64,000 bases of DNA, taken from NCBI GenBank assembly GCA_026004795.1, contig BPJV01000008.1:124001-188000 (forward strand), in the 5' to 3' direction. Made by a program: the position numbers and the translations under genes. This document shows positions 18,461-27,503 of the stretch, one piece after another (the stretch's first letter is position 1; the number at the start of each line of letters is the position of its first letter). This DNA comes from Pirellulaceae bacterium. Lineage in GTDB: Bacteria > Planctomycetota > Planctomycetia > Pirellulales > Pirellulaceae. The notes beneath the pieces are model-generated. The model saw only the letters and a list, made by a program, of their open reading frames with translations, searched no databases and had not been told where the DNA came from.

Positions 18461-21400
18461 GCAGCACATTCTCCCCAGCTGAAACCCTGCGCCAACACCG
18501 CCCCCTGCTCCTGGCCATGGAGGCCATTGGCTGGTTTCACATGGCCGGCAAGGCACGGGCCGAGTTCCTGCGCCGGCACGGGGGCGAGAACAACGGCTAT
18601 GACGAGCGCCGATGGCATCAACAGGAAACTCCCCCCTCCCCGTGGGACAACCTGCTGGAACGGGTGCAGCGGCTGTACGGCGCTGGCATTCCCAACGACG
18701 CCTGGCCGGGAAGTTTTACCGCGTTTACCGAACAACACGCCGGGCGCAACCCGGGGCTGTTAGGCCTCCTCCAGGCCGGGCACGGCATTGTCTCTGGCAT
18801 AGAAAAGAATTTGCCGGGTTCCACCTCCAGTTACTTGGGGCAGACTATCCCCCACATGTGGCTCTCTTCCCCTTGGGGCCATCCCAAGCGCAACCTGCTG
18901 GCCGACCCGCCCGAAATCCTCACACCCCAGGGCTGGCGGCAGATAGTGGAGGAAATCCGTCGGGTGCTGGAGGAATTGCGGGATCTGGGCACGCAGAATG
19001 CGCAGGATGTCGCCCGCTGGCAAAGCTGGCGGGAAAGCGCCATCGGCGAGGAATCCTTCATTCGCCGCGCCTTCCTTTCCACCCTGGCCGAAACCCGCCT
19101 GCCCAACAACGACGTAACCCTGTGGGACCAGTCCTATGTGGCCGCGGTGCTGTTCAAGAGCGCGGTGGCCGGGGCGTTGCTGGAGGGAAAGGGCTTTCCT
19201 TGGAATTGGAAAGACATTGCACAAAAATTAGATATTTCGCTGAAAACAAAGAAAGGGAAAGACAGAGATTGGGGCGATTTGAGTAATGACGAAAAATCGG
19301 CCATCGAAGGATATCTCAAAAGCAACACCCGCTGGCGGCTGCTCACCGTAGCCATCGGCACCGAGCACTACGAGGCCCGCTCGGTGAAGATCGGTGACTG
19401 GACCGGCGCGCAGGGTGCTGTTGAAGAGTTCTTCCGCCGGGTGGCCGAACTGGTGGAGGTGGACCTGGTCGTGGGCTCGCTGCTCTACCGGGACGACAGT
19501 GTTGCCGTCTTCTCCTTTCCCGGCGAGCGGTCGGATGAGGCTGTGCCGGCTGCGTGGCTGAATGGGTGGGAAGGGTGGCTCCAGGAGCAGGTGGATGAAA
19601 TCGCCCGCGACCTGGATCTGGAAACCCCGCCCCACGTGCGCCTGAGTGGTCCCACCCGCTCCCTGGTGCCCATGGTGCGGGAATGGCGGGAGGCCAAAAG
19701 CACCGTGGCCGTTCCGGTTCACAAGCCCTGGGATATCCGCTGGCGAACCCCTTCCGAAGCGTGCGGCCATGTCTGCCCTGTCTGTGGAGTACGGCTGAAC
19801 GGCGACCCCACTAACAAAGGCAAGCCCTGTGCTGTCTGTCGGGAGCGGCGCCACCACCGCCGGGATGCCTGGCTGCAGGGACAACTGGGATATGACACCA
19901 TCTGGTTTGAGGAAGTGGCCGACCGCAACGGCCGCCTGGCCCTGCTCACTTTTCCCTGGACCTGGAAGACTGGCTGAACGGCGAACGTGTGGACAGCCTG
20001 CGAGCCCAGGCGATTCCCGAGTGGGTAAGGTTCAACCCGGTACTGGATGGCACGCCCAACCCGATTGACTTGGCGAAAACCTATGAGAGCCTGGCAAAAT
20101 ATATCCGCAGCAAATTATCCTCTTTTGATCGAAATGATCCGGTTCTGAAGAATCTGCAGGAAGGTTATCGGCATGAAGCGGACTGGCCGCCCTTCTTCCA
20201 AAAAATCGTCGAGGATCGCGCCGATGCCTTAAAGTGGGATGCGCTCAACGATGACCAGCGCGCCATCTGGTTTGCCCATCAACTCTTCCGCAAACTCCCT
20301 TCCCCTGGCCGGGTCTACCGCTTCTGGCGCGAGGCGGAGGCTTTCTTCCGCGATCTGCTGCGGGAGTTTCGTCAGATCGCTGCACGGAGCGAAATCCCTG
20401 GAGAACGCGCCGTCTTCTTATCAAGCTTGAGAATGCGACGGGGCAGGAATGGAATGATCTGCAAGTCTATAACAGCCAGCTTCGCGGTGTCCCGTTCAGC
20501 CTCCTCTATGTGCAAAGTCTCCGGGGGTTTGTCACCATCTCGAACCTCGCACGAGTCTTGAGTCCAGAACAGCCTATGTCTGCATTGCAAGGCGAGCAAA
20601 TTCCGTTAGAGGAGGAAGACTCAAGAGAACAGTTGCGACCCATCACGGTAACTCAAGTGCGCGACCTGCGTCAGCCACATCCCCACCTGGGCATCTATCA
20701 CCCTGTTATCTCCGGTGGATCTCTCTCCGTTGCGCTTCCGGGTGATTGTCCCCCTGGAAGCCGCTTCCGAGTGCGTGGACCTGGCTGTGACCTGGTGGCG
20801 GGAACGCTTCGCTCGGGTCTGGGACCGCTGCCCCTGCGGTTGGGGTGATCGCCTTCCCGCGCATGGTGCCCTACCAGGCTATCGTGGAGGCGACCCGCAA
20901 TGTGGAAGAAGCCCTGACAGGCCCGGAGGAGACATGGCTTGTGCAGGAAGTGGAACGCCGGGCGGGCGTGGTCGCCCTTCGTCTGCGCCGGCCCGATGGT
21001 CGGGAAACCATCCGGGTGGTGCCGGTTACTCTTCCCGACGGCCGGGAGGATGTGTTTTACCCCTACATGGCCGTAGAGGATCGTCAGGTGCGTTACCCGC
21101 GCGACTTCCAGCACCCCAATGGGCAGGTGTATCGCCATGTAGCCGACCTGTTTGCCGGTGATGGCATCAACGTTTCCCCAGCTCGGGTGAAGACCCTTTT
21201 CATGGAAAGCACCGCAGCCCGCTTTGACATCACGCCGCCACGATACCTTGAAGCGTGGACGGAGATGCGGAACATCTGGGCACTCCTGCAGCGGGTGGCT
21301 CCCAGCCAGACCGCCTTGCAACGCCTGCGCAGCGAACTGGCACGGCTGGAACAAGATTGGCAATCGCCGCAAGGCGAGCCGGAAGCGTCAGCCAGCTTAT

Positions 21401-21543
21401 GGCGTGATACTTTGTGTGCTCTGTTGGTTCATCATCTGGACGTAAGTGGGGTGGCATTAGAGACGCTCACGGAAGCTGCTCTCCAAGGAATCCTTCAGTG
21501 GGCGGTAGACTGGCACATGAGTGCGCTAAAAGAAAGCATCTAA
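18457..21543 (+). pseudogene. cas10: Cas10 large subunit of Csx11 type, multiple frame breaks; HD motif replaced by HM
   Basis: The start overlaps cmr6 by ATGA. Joined across breaks, the product is about 1,028 residues. Features: N-terminal HD-like region with EAIGWFHMAGK, where the HD pair is H28-M29; Csx11-like NDVTLWDQSYVAAVLFKS; a zinc ribbon at about 435-462 (CPVC and CAVC); a palm-like LALLTFP-LDLEDWLNG; and a second palm-like section LSPLRFRVIVPLEAASECV then RLPLRLGVIAFP. No GGDD is seen. Frame changes occur near 19,955 (one C missing), 20,395, 20,705 and 20,826-20,845 (two missing bases). As written, the longest N-terminal product stops at 19,977 and lacks most of the palm. Decay or locally poor sequence are both possible. 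Confidence 0.85.
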
Positions 21544-21557
21544 AAGGAGGCAGCCCG

Positions 21558-22628
21558 ATGGCAAGTTACAAGGAATTTATCCAGATTGGCATCGCTTTGG
21601 ACCCCATCCATGTGGGAACCGGCGGTGCCCGCATCGGCCGGGTAGACCTGACCATCGTGCGCGACCCGGTCACTCAGGTGCCCAAGATTCCGGGCTCCAG
21701 CCTGGCAGGGATGTATCGGACGTATGTGGCGATGGCAGAGCATGAGAGAAATCCAGACCGCCGGGTTGATGACAAGGAGTGGCCGATTTATCCGAATTGC
21801 GCCGGATTAGGTCAATCTCAAGAGGACCGTGCAAGAACGGAAGAGGAAAAGAAGTACCGACGTGGCCATTGTGGCAAACCCGATTGCCCCGTCTGCACGG
21901 TCTTTGGCTTCGCCCGAGGCGCAGGGCAGGCTGGTGGTTTTGCGGGGCTGGCCGCCTTCACCGACGCCCATGTGCTTCTCTTCCCCGTGTCCACCCGCCG
22001 GGGACCCATGTGGGTCACTTGTCCCATGGCGCTCCGACTCATTGGCCTGGAAGTCGCTGGCGTGGATGGCAACGCGGTCTATCTCCAAGACGGCTCCAGC
22101 AACCAGCTGAATCTGGGATGGCTGCTGCTGCGGGTGCAAGCATGTGCTGAAATGAGCACAATCACGGGACAACTTCAGAATTTGCACATTCCAGACTACA
22201 TCAGGAATCGCCTTGCGCTGGTCCCCGACCGCCTTTTCGCCCACATCGTCAACAGCAACCTGGAGGTGCGTACTTCGGTGTCCATCAACTCGGCAACGGG
22301 GGCGGCCGAGGAAGGGGCGCTGTTCTCGTACGAAGCCCTGCCGCGTGGGACGGTATTGGTGTGGGAGATCATTGCCAAGATTCCTCAGCACTTCCGGATT
22401 GGGAACCAGCAGATCACGGCTGTATCAACCCCCGATGATGTACATGAAAGAGCCGAACAGGCTCATCCCTACCTCGAACACCTGGGCATCGGCGGCATGG
22501 GAACTCGTGGTATGGGGCGGCTGAGCGTGATTCATTCGGATCAACCGTCTTCTCAACAGACAGTTCAATGCGATCTGGGCGATTCAGGGCAAGCAACGTC
22601 GTCTACCAGCCAGGGAGACCAACCATGA
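21558..22628 (+). CDS. cmr4: Type III-B backbone RAMP nuclease Cmr4 (Cas7)
   Basis: 356 residues. AAAGGAGG at 21,543-21,550 precedes the ATG at 21,558; an upstream frame extension overlaps cas10 and is not used. The N terminus shows HVGTGGARIGRVDLTIVRDP and PKIPGSSLAGMYR. The aspartate at residue 30 aligns with the position that cuts target RNA in Cmr4 proteins. GHCGKPDCPVCTVFGFA is a zinc-type cluster, and GIGGMGTRGMGRL is the C-terminal glycine-rich loop. Cmr4 forms the repeated backbone and cleaves target RNA at 6-nt intervals. It ends with an ATGA overlap with cmr5. Confidence 0.9.
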   Translation: MASYKEFIQIGIALDPIHVGTGGARIGRVDLTIVRDPVTQVPKIPGSSLAGMYRTYVAMAEHERNPDRRVDDKEWPIYPNCAGLGQSQEDRARTEEEKKYRRGHCGKPDCPVCTVFGFARGAGQAGGFAGLAAFTDAHVLLFPVSTRRGPMWVTCPMALRLIGLEVAGVDGNAVYLQDGSSNQLNLGWLLLRVQACAEMSTITGQLQNLHIPDYIRNRLALVPDRLFAHIVNSNLEVRTSVSINSATGAAEEGALFSYEALPRGTVLVWEIIAKIPQHFRIGNQQITAVSTPDDVHERAEQAHPYLEHLGIGGMGTRGMGRLSVIHSDQPSSQQTVQCDLGDSGQATSSTSQGDQP

Positions 22629-22996
22629 GCGGGACGCAAACGATGAATCTGGACATCCAATGCGCCGAACTGGGCCACCAGTTGGCGAATGTTTCCGGCG
22701 TGGAGGAGAAAATCATCAACGCTGCTCTGATGGTCCTGGAAGAGCAGGGCCCGTATGCCATGTTTCTCTATCTTCAGGCCCGGCATAGCAATGTGGCAGG
22801 TGCTATCAGCAATAAATCCCTGAACTTCTTGAGGAATGTCCTTGGCGACCGGCTTGATGGGGCAAACGGTATTCTGGATGCGGTTACGAAGCTGGCTAAC
22901 AACCTGGACGACCTGCTCTTTGCCCGCGACCTGTTGCGGACATCACTTTCCTATGCCCGCTATCACCTGAAAGCCAAAGGAGGCGGTGCCTCATGA
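22625..22996 (+). CDS. cmr5: Type III-B small subunit Cmr5 (Cas11)
   Basis: 123 residues from the ATG at 22,625, which overlaps the cmr4 stop. The protein is all-helical in appearance, with KIINAALMVLEEQGPYAMFLYLQARHS and a C-terminal DLLFARDLLRTSLSYARYHLKAK; the YAMFLYL region is characteristic of Cmr5. Small subunits line the belly of the complex and stabilise the crRNA-target duplex. The gene is coupled by ATGA to the last gene of the operon. Confidence 0.88.
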   Translation: MSGTQTMNLDIQCAELGHQLANVSGVEEKIINAALMVLEEQGPYAMFLYLQARHSNVAGAISNKSLNFLRNVLGDRLDGANGILDAVTKLANNLDDLLFARDLLRTSLSYARYHLKAKGGGAS

Positions 22997-23841
22997 GCTG
23001 GACGATGTATCGCTGGGGCTGGCAACTGCAATCGCCTCTGCGCATCGGGTGGCTCCCGGCCGGTGCACTCAACCGCGCGCGCCTGTATGTTCCTGCCCGT
23101 GGCCTCTGGGGCGCTTTCACCGCTGAAATCGCCCGGAGAGGAAACGCAAATTTTCCTGACTACCACTCCATCGGCGAAGAACTTCAGAGGAATACCCGCT
23201 TCAGCTATCTGTTCCCCGCCGAGCAGGTGGACGGTGAATGGCAAGCGTGGCTTCCCGAATACCAGCCCGGGCAAGGGCTGATGTGGAAGCGAGAAGATGG
23301 AAAAGCTGAGTTGGAAGAGCGCCGCTTCCGGGTCCGCCTCTTGACCACCCGGCCCGGCACGGCCATCGAACCTACCTCCGACACAGCAGAGGAAGGCACT
23401 TTGCGGGAATTTGAGCTCATTGGCCCCTGGTGGCGCCCCCTGGAAGGAGAGGATCTCAAACCGGTGGCTATGGTGGGCTATCTCTTTTGCAGGGACAGAA
23501 CATTAGGTGACCAGATCCAGGGCATTCAGGAAATCTTCGTCGGAGGAGATATCCGCTATGGACTGGGTCGCCTCCGGCGGGTGATCTTGGAGGAGGCCAA
23601 GGATCTTTTCGGCTCCACGGTAGACTTGAGCGGTGATTCACCAGCCGTCTGCACTGGACGGGTACTGGCTCACACACTTCCTCAACGCATAAACTTGTTG
23701 GGCAGTCGGGAATGCATCGGTGGTTGGGATATGTCTTCCGGGGGGATGATACGAGCTCGTTTGGTTGGGGCTCCGGGATGCTCCGTGGATCAAGAGCGCA
23801 CGTTTGCCACAACGGAGGATGGTGTGTGGGAAGCAAGATGA
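22993..23841 (+). CDS. Cas5-group RAMP protein, Cmr3/Csx10-like; last gene of the Cmr operon
   Basis: 282 residues. The N terminus (WGWQLQSPLRIGWLPAGALN, ARLYVPARGLWGAFTAEIAR) matches the Cas5-group RAMPs seen with Csx11-type systems. FVGGDIRYGLGRLRRV is the glycine-rich loop, and the tail APGCSVDQERTFATTEDGVWEA resembles the conserved end of this family, so the protein is probably complete. As the sole Cas5-type protein here it would bind the crRNA 5' handle, next to Cas10. I place it as the Cmr3 equivalent by position and by exclusion. Confidence 0.75.
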   Translation: MSWTMYRWGWQLQSPLRIGWLPAGALNRARLYVPARGLWGAFTAEIARRGNANFPDYHSIGEELQRNTRFSYLFPAEQVDGEWQAWLPEYQPGQGLMWKREDGKAELEERRFRVRLLTTRPGTAIEPTSDTAEEGTLREFELIGPWWRPLEGEDLKPVAMVGYLFCRDRTLGDQIQGIQEIFVGGDIRYGLGRLRRVILEEAKDLFGSTVDLSGDSPAVCTGRVLAHTLPQRINLLGSRECIGGWDMSSGGMIRARLVGAPGCSVDQERTFATTEDGVWEAR

Positions 23842-23953
23842 AGCCAGTCCGCCGCCTCATCGAAACCAACGAGATGCCCATCGGCGTGATTTCCCAGCAC
23901 GCCAGCAAGGACCAGAATGTGCACGAGGGAAGACAACATCCATGACCGCACAC

Positions 23954-23994
23954 TTGACACCTGTCCACTCCACGAGAAGTCAAACTTATATAAT
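23954..23994 (+). promoter_or_regulatory. Promoter candidate for the alcohol dehydrogenase gene
   Basis: A consensus TATAAT occurs at 23,989-23,994, 58 nt before the ATG. A TTGACA at 23,954-23,959 is too far away (29 nt) for an ordinary -35. TTGAC and GTCAA at 23,954 and 23,979 form an inverted pair, so a regulator may bind there. Confidence 0.4.
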
Positions 23995-24051
23995 GTCGCT
24001 GTCCCGCCAACGTCTACGACAAACGTGCTTGGCACTTAGGAGGGAACGAAA

Positions 24052-25092
24052 ATGCGCGCTACAGTGCTCCACGGACTCAAGGATATCCGGCTGGAACCCC
24101 TTCCAGACCCCGTAATCCAGGAGCCCACGGATGCGATCATCCGGGTGCTCGTCGCCTGCATCTGCGGCTCGGACCTCTGGCCCTACCGGGGCTACGACCC
24201 CGTCCCCGACGAGGGCCGGCCCATGGGCCACGAGGCCGTGGGCGTGGTGGAAGCGGTGGGCAAGGACGTGCGCACGGTGAAGCCGGGCGACGTGGTCCTC
24301 ATGCCGTTCGCCTTCTCCGACGGCTCCTGCCCCTTCTGCCACGAAGGCCTGACCACGGCCTGCATCCACGCGGGCTTCTTTGGCTACTCGCCGGAGGTGG
24401 GCGGGGCGCAGGCCGAGGTGGTACGCATCCCGCTGGCGGACGGCACGCTCTACCCGGAGCCCGTCTCCGAGGGCGACCGCGCGCTGCTGCCGCACCTGCT
24501 CACGCTCACCGACGTGATGGGCACCGGCCACCACGCCGCCGTGACGGCGCGGGTCGGCCCGGGCAAGACCGCCGCGGTGATCGGCGACGGCGCCGTGGGG
24601 CTCTGCGGCGTGCTGGCGGCGAAGCGCCTGGGCGCCGAGCGCATCCTCCTGCTCGGCCACCACGACGACCGCATCGCGCTGGGGCGGGCCTTCGGCGCCA
24701 CGGACGTGGTGACCGAGCGCGGCGAGGCGGCCGTCGAGCGGGTGCGGGAACTCACCGGCGGGTTCGGGGCGCATTCGGTGCTGGAGTGCGTGGGCACGGA
24801 GGAAGCGGTGGAGACGGCGGTGCAGATCGCGCGGCCGGGCGGGGCCGTCGGACGCGTCGGCGTGCCGCACCACGCGGGCATCCCGGCCGCCGTCACGTTT
24901 TTCAAGAACGTGACCGTGGCCGGCGGGCCGGCCCCCACGCGCGCCTACATGCCGGACCTGCTGCCCGACGTGCTCGAAGGCCGCATCGACCCCGGCCGGG
25001 TCTTCGACGTGACGCTGCCGCTGGACCAGGTGGCCGAAGGCTACCGGGCCATGGACGAGCGCCGCGCCCTCAAGGTGATGCTGACACCCTGA
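24052..25092 (+). CDS. Zinc-dependent medium-chain alcohol dehydrogenase
   Basis: 346 residues with an AGGAGGG ribosome site. MDR-family features: CICGSDLWPYRG with the catalytic cysteine, MGHEAVGVVEAVG with the zinc histidine, a reduced structural zinc loop (SCPFCHEGLTTACIH, three cysteines) and the Rossmann motif VIGDGAVGLCGVLAAKRLGA. Substrate is not predictable; such proteins reduce or oxidise alcohols and aldehydes with NAD(P)H. Its DNA is strikingly richer in G+C than neighbours, with almost every third base G or C, which points to transfer from a high-GC donor. It is followed after 12 nt by a truncated aldo/keto reductase gene. Confidence 0.9.
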   Translation: MRATVLHGLKDIRLEPLPDPVIQEPTDAIIRVLVACICGSDLWPYRGYDPVPDEGRPMGHEAVGVVEAVGKDVRTVKPGDVVLMPFAFSDGSCPFCHEGLTTACIHAGFFGYSPEVGGAQAEVVRIPLADGTLYPEPVSEGDRALLPHLLTLTDVMGTGHHAAVTARVGPGKTAAVIGDGAVGLCGVLAAKRLGAERILLLGHHDDRIALGRAFGATDVVTERGEAAVERVRELTGGFGAHSVLECVGTEEAVETAVQIARPGGAVGRVGVPHHAGIPAAVTFFKNVTVAGGPAPTRAYMPDLLPDVLEGRIDPGRVFDVTLPLDQVAEGYRAMDERRALKVMLTP

Positions 25093-25462
<370 letters not shown>

Positions 25463-25705
25463 CGCCCCCTTGGGCCGAAGGCCAAATTCACTGGCGCGAT
25501 GGTGGGCTCGGCCCCGAGGCACGTCGAAGAATCCTTGACAACACCCCGGCTCCATAACAAGCCCCCAGCTTCGACGCGTCGGTGGCGGTGATTCTGGCTC
25601 CCAGCCAACTATCTAGATGCGCACCTCCATCCTGGGGCAGAATTGGATCGCCCTTTCAGGGCGTGGATGGTTGGTTGTTCGTGTCTCCAGGGCGACGCTT
25701 CGTGC
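25463..25705. other. Intergenic sequence between repeats, no gene
   Basis: Contains a hairpin (GCCC-TTTCA-GGGC near 25,650) within text resembling planctomycete intergenic repeats, but nothing that reads as a gene. Confidence 0.4.
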
Positions 25706-25860
25706 GGCTACGCCGCTGTCGCTCTGCCCTGAGGTTTCATGGCACTGCCCCTTAGGGGCGAATTGTGGCATTGGGGAATTCTGGTGAATTCCACTACTGG
25801 TAGGCGTGCAGTATTTGGGAATTCTGGCGAGTTCCACTACTGGTGCCGTCCCTGCGGGAC
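25706..25860. repeat. Composite repeat family 2, copy A: GC hairpin plus EcoRI-type palindromes
   Basis: From GGCTACGCCGCTGTCGCTCT through GCCCCTTAGGGGCGAATTGT to GGGGAATTCTGGTGAATTCC it matches 33,790-33,886 nearly base for base over about 95 bases. Two palindromic units follow, at about 25,774-25,800 and 25,817-25,844; each is GGAATTC, a 4-nt loop, then GAATTCC or a one-base variant, plus ACTACTGGT. No coding content. Confidence 0.75.
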
Positions 25861-26010
25861 TGTTGGGAAACAATGTGCTATCCAACTTCGGGCTCGCGCC
25901 CGAAGCTAGATCATCACGCCGCTTCGCGGCTGATATGAGTTGCGAAACTCAACTCCGCGCTCACAAACGAGTTAGATCATTGTGCCGCTCCACGGCAGTT
26001 TGGTGCCCCC
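25853..26010. repeat. Cluster of short hairpins (REP-like)
   Basis: Several consecutive inverted repeats: TCCCTGCGGGA near 25,851; a perfect 8-bp stem CTTCGGGC/GCCCGAAG with tetraloop TCGC at 25,886-25,905; GCCGCTTCGCGGC near 25,918; and GAGTTGCGAAACTC near 25,936. TAGATCAT is repeated directly. These resemble REP-type or structured intergenic elements. Confidence 0.6.
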
Positions 26011-26026
26011 GGCAGTTTAGTGGTGC

Positions 26027-26266
26027 CAGTTTGGTGCCACCCATCCATTGGGTTGACGCAAGTGCTTCTGCGATAAACGGTTATGCTCCACGGGCTGTCG
26101 AGTCGTGGCTTCGGCAGGCGGTCCCTGCGGGACTGTGGGGCGGTTGGCACGGTTTGTGCGAACGGCGGTCGGAATCGCTCGCCAGGCAGGTCCAGGCGAG
26201 TGTGGAGTTTGGGCGAAGCCCAGTGGGTACCGTAGTCTGGCGGCAACGCCCCAGGAATCGCTGACT
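26027..26266. repeat. Dispersed repeat family 1, copy B
   Basis: Second copy of the element at 25,219-25,462, in the same orientation. A partial third start (CAGTTTGGTGCC) lies just upstream at about 25,995-26,006, and a GTTTAGTGGTGCC variant between them, as if the end had been visited repeatedly. Confidence 0.75.
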
Positions 26267-26435
26267 CTCTCGCCTCCACATTCCCCACTTGCCTCCCGAA
26301 CCCTCAATGAAGCGGTACTTCCAAATGGTACCGGTAATCTGCGGATCCAGCCGACCGTTGCAGCGAGGCCGTGCCGCAGGAGGAAATATGGGAAAATATG
26401 GGAAAGGTGCAAAGCGGGACGCCGAACATGCGCGG

Positions 26436-27098
26436 TTAGGGTTGTGGACGTGCCAGCAGCCCATGAAAGAGGATGTTCATGATTTGCGCATGCCGCTGTT
26501 CTGGAGGTTGCCTGCGGCCACTGATGCGGTCGGTAAAGATGACGCCGTAGAGCAAGTCGCAGATGTGATCCAGAATGTGGTCGGGCGGCAAATCCTGGAT
26601 CTGTTTTTCACGGGCCAATTGGCGCAACAGATCACGCCACGGTTCCATGTTGGCTTGGCGATGCGCGAAGTAAGTAGATTGCTTGGTATCCCTAAAAAAT
26701 ACCCGCTCCTGGAGAAAAAGCTCGACCACTTCCGAATGCCGGTCAAAGAACTGAAGGTAACTTAACACCGCTTGACTGAGTTGCTCCAGCGGAGGCTTAT
26801 TGCGATCCACGCCGGATTGGATCGCTTCGATCAGCCGACGGACAGCATCCTCCAAACAACTGAGAAATAATTGCTCTTTTCCAGGAAAGTAACGATAGAT
26901 CAACCCCTTGCTGATCTGCAACTCGTCGGCGATCGATTGGATATTCGTCTGCGAGAACCCCACGTCAGCAAATCGGCGCGTAGCGACCTCGAGGATATCG
27001 GCAATCCGACGATGGCGTAGCTCAGGGTCAATGGGACGCCCGGGCCCAACAGGGGCTGGCGCTGGGTCGCTGTTCAAGGTTGCTCCGGCTGCTCGCAT
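26436..27098 (-). CDS. TetR/AcrR-family transcriptional regulator
   Basis: 220 residues. The N-terminal HTH is typical: RIADILEVATRRFADVGFSQ, then TNIQSIADELQISKGLIYRYFPGKEQLF. The C-terminal ligand domain (FLQERVFFRDTKQSTYF) is variable. It lies downstream of, and on the same strand as, the outer-membrane efflux gene, and an RND pump is divergent from that, so it is the likely repressor of the efflux genes. The palindrome at 29,138-29,155 is the best operator candidate. Ligand unknown. Confidence 0.9.
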   Translation of the reverse strand: MRAAGATLNSDPAPAPVGPGRPIDPELRHRRIADILEVATRRFADVGFSQTNIQSIADELQISKGLIYRYFPGKEQLFLSCLEDAVRRLIEAIQSGVDRNKPPLEQLSQAVLSYLQFFDRHSEVVELFLQERVFFRDTKQSTYFAHRQANMEPWRDLLRQLAREKQIQDLPPDHILDHICDLLYGVIFTDRISGRRQPPEQRHAQIMNILFHGLLARPQP

Positions 27099-27503
27099 GG
27101 CGATTAGGGGGTGAATGATGCCCTGGAGGGGACGAGTAAAATTCTTCAGTGGCCGTACGGCCGCGGCCCCATCTTATACGGATGGGCCGGTTGGATTCAA
27201 CAACGGGCGGCAACCAGATGGTGGTGACTGGGGGGAAGATCGATCCAATCGACAGGAAGCGCACCGTGGCGGGAAGGTGACAGTGGTGGACGGATAGCGG
27301 GGGAAGCGTCAGGGAAAGGAGCAGCGGGGTGTTTTTGGGGGCGGAAGGAAGGAAGCGGTTGGGCTGTCGCAAGCGGCCATTGGAAATGGGGCGGTTGGCA
27401 ATCGTGCTGATTGACAATCGTGCTGGGTGACCGATGGACATTCGCCAGAGTGCGTCAGCAGTGGTGACCATCGCGTGGGGAGTGCGACTGACCTGCAGGA
27501 GCA
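27099..27503. other. Intergenic gap upstream of the TetR gene
   Basis: About 400 bases with no recognisable gene. A self-complementary GGCCGTACGGCC occurs near 27,151-27,162. It should contain the promoter of the regulator gene. Confidence 0.4.

Noticed and set aside
23954-23959. TTGACA as the -35 for the dehydrogenase promoter
   Set aside because: 29-nt spacing to the TATAAT is too long for a normal promoter.
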